From Methanosarcinales archaeon (GTDB lineage Archaea > Halobacteriota > Syntropharchaeia > Alkanophagales > Methanospirareceae), in assembly GCA_025464345.1 (NCBI GenBank), contig JAODGP010000085.1, forward strand, positions 1-5,246: a DNA stretch of 5,246 nt. Reading direction: 5' to 3'. Each line of letters begins with the position of its first letter. Position 1 is the first letter of the stretch. The notes under the pieces are model-generated. The model did no database searches. It had not been told where the DNA came from and saw only the letters and a list, made by a program, of their open reading frames with translations. The position numbers and the translations under genes were made by a program. This document shows, piece after piece, positions 4,982-5,246 of the stretch.

Positions 4982-4999
4982 TTTTCGATATATCGAAAA
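4982..4999. promoter_or_regulatory. Perfect 18-bp palindrome, candidate autoregulatory operator
   Basis: TTTTCGATATATCGAAAA is fully self-complementary over 18 bp. It directly abuts the upstream side of the TATA box of the winged-helix gene, where the TFB recognition element (BRE) lies, so a bound dimer would be expected to block TFB/TBP assembly. The encoded winged-helix protein is the natural candidate ligand; this is inference from position. Confidence 0.6.
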
Positions 5000-5246
5000 A
5001 GAATTTATAATTATTGCAAAAATATTTCTAAAAATGTACAAATTTCGTCTCCTCTAATTTCCCAAAAGTCAAAATAGGAAAAAGCATGTTTTGAACATTT
5101 GGGTTGGTCTGACAATCTCAGGTTGCAGTGGCTCCACATGTGGAACGCATTGCCTCAGAGTTTCCGAAAATGCATGAGGATTGACAATGATGCAAACGCT
5201 GATTGGTCGGGCAAGCTATGGAAGAGGAAGTGACAAGGGTAGGGGC
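5000..5246. other. Stretch without a convincing gene
   Basis: 5000-5040 is very AT-rich and includes a plus-strand TATA-like ATTTATAATT (5003-5012). From about 5100 composition shifts toward 50% GC. No frame gives a family I recognise. On the plus strand an ATG at 5187 opens a frame that stays open for 20 codons to the window edge, with GAGG (5176-5179) 7 nt upstream; this may be the beginning of a gene but is too short to judge. On the minus strand one frame from the edge to a TAA near 5010 is broken only by a single TGA near 5158, which may be chance or a decayed gene. CCACATGTGG (5134-5143) is a 10-bp palindrome of no clear role. Confidence 0.3.

Noticed and set aside
5185..5205. C/D-box-RNA-like pair ATGATGC ... 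CTGA
   Set aside because: Boxes are too close together (about 5 nt), the C box is imperfect, and no terminal stem is present.

Overview
The window looks like chromosomal DNA from an anaerobic methanogen-type or ANME-type euryarchaeon. It carries an archaeal FEN1 nuclease with a C-terminal PCNA-binding peptide, a pantoate kinase (the archaea-specific CoA route), a DacZ-type c-di-AMP synthase, and a molybdate/tungstate-type ABC permease. Promoters have archaeal TATA boxes, and two genes have spacing that fits leaderless mRNAs. Assignment below 'Euryarchaeota, Methanomicrobia/ANME-like' is an inference from gene content, not something read directly.

Layout. 1-465 (minus): 5' half of a WtpB/ModB-like permease, interrupted by an in-frame TGA at 88-90 next to a polypurine tract, with the same frame still protein-like to the window edge. 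466-650: divergent intergenic region with a ModE-box-like imperfect palindrome (518-541) and a strong 30-bp hairpin/palindrome (567-596). 651-1631 (plus): fen. 1633-1980 (minus): unrecognised 115-aa protein, tail to tail with fen with one base between. 2073-2669 (minus): short DacZ. 2670-2711: compact divergent promoter. 2712-3590 (plus): pantoate kinase. 3615-4568 (minus): radical SAM enzyme of unknown substrate. 4591-4629: three 13-bp tandem repeats, each carrying a TATA-like element. 4633-4950 (minus): small winged-helix DNA-binding protein. 4982-4999: a perfect 18-bp palindrome abutting that gene's TATA box. 4951-5246: no convincing gene.

Most genes are unrelated housekeeping functions (replication/repair, second-messenger synthesis, CoA synthesis, oxyanion import) packed tightly in alternating orientation. 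The least ordinary part is the right-hand minus-strand pair: a winged-helix regulator with a palindromic candidate operator, followed by a radical SAM enzyme whose promoter holds a tandemly repeated TCGA/TATA element. This could be a small regulator-enzyme unit, but the link is inferred from position and a weakly shared motif. No CRISPR array, rRNA, tRNA or intact mobile element was seen.
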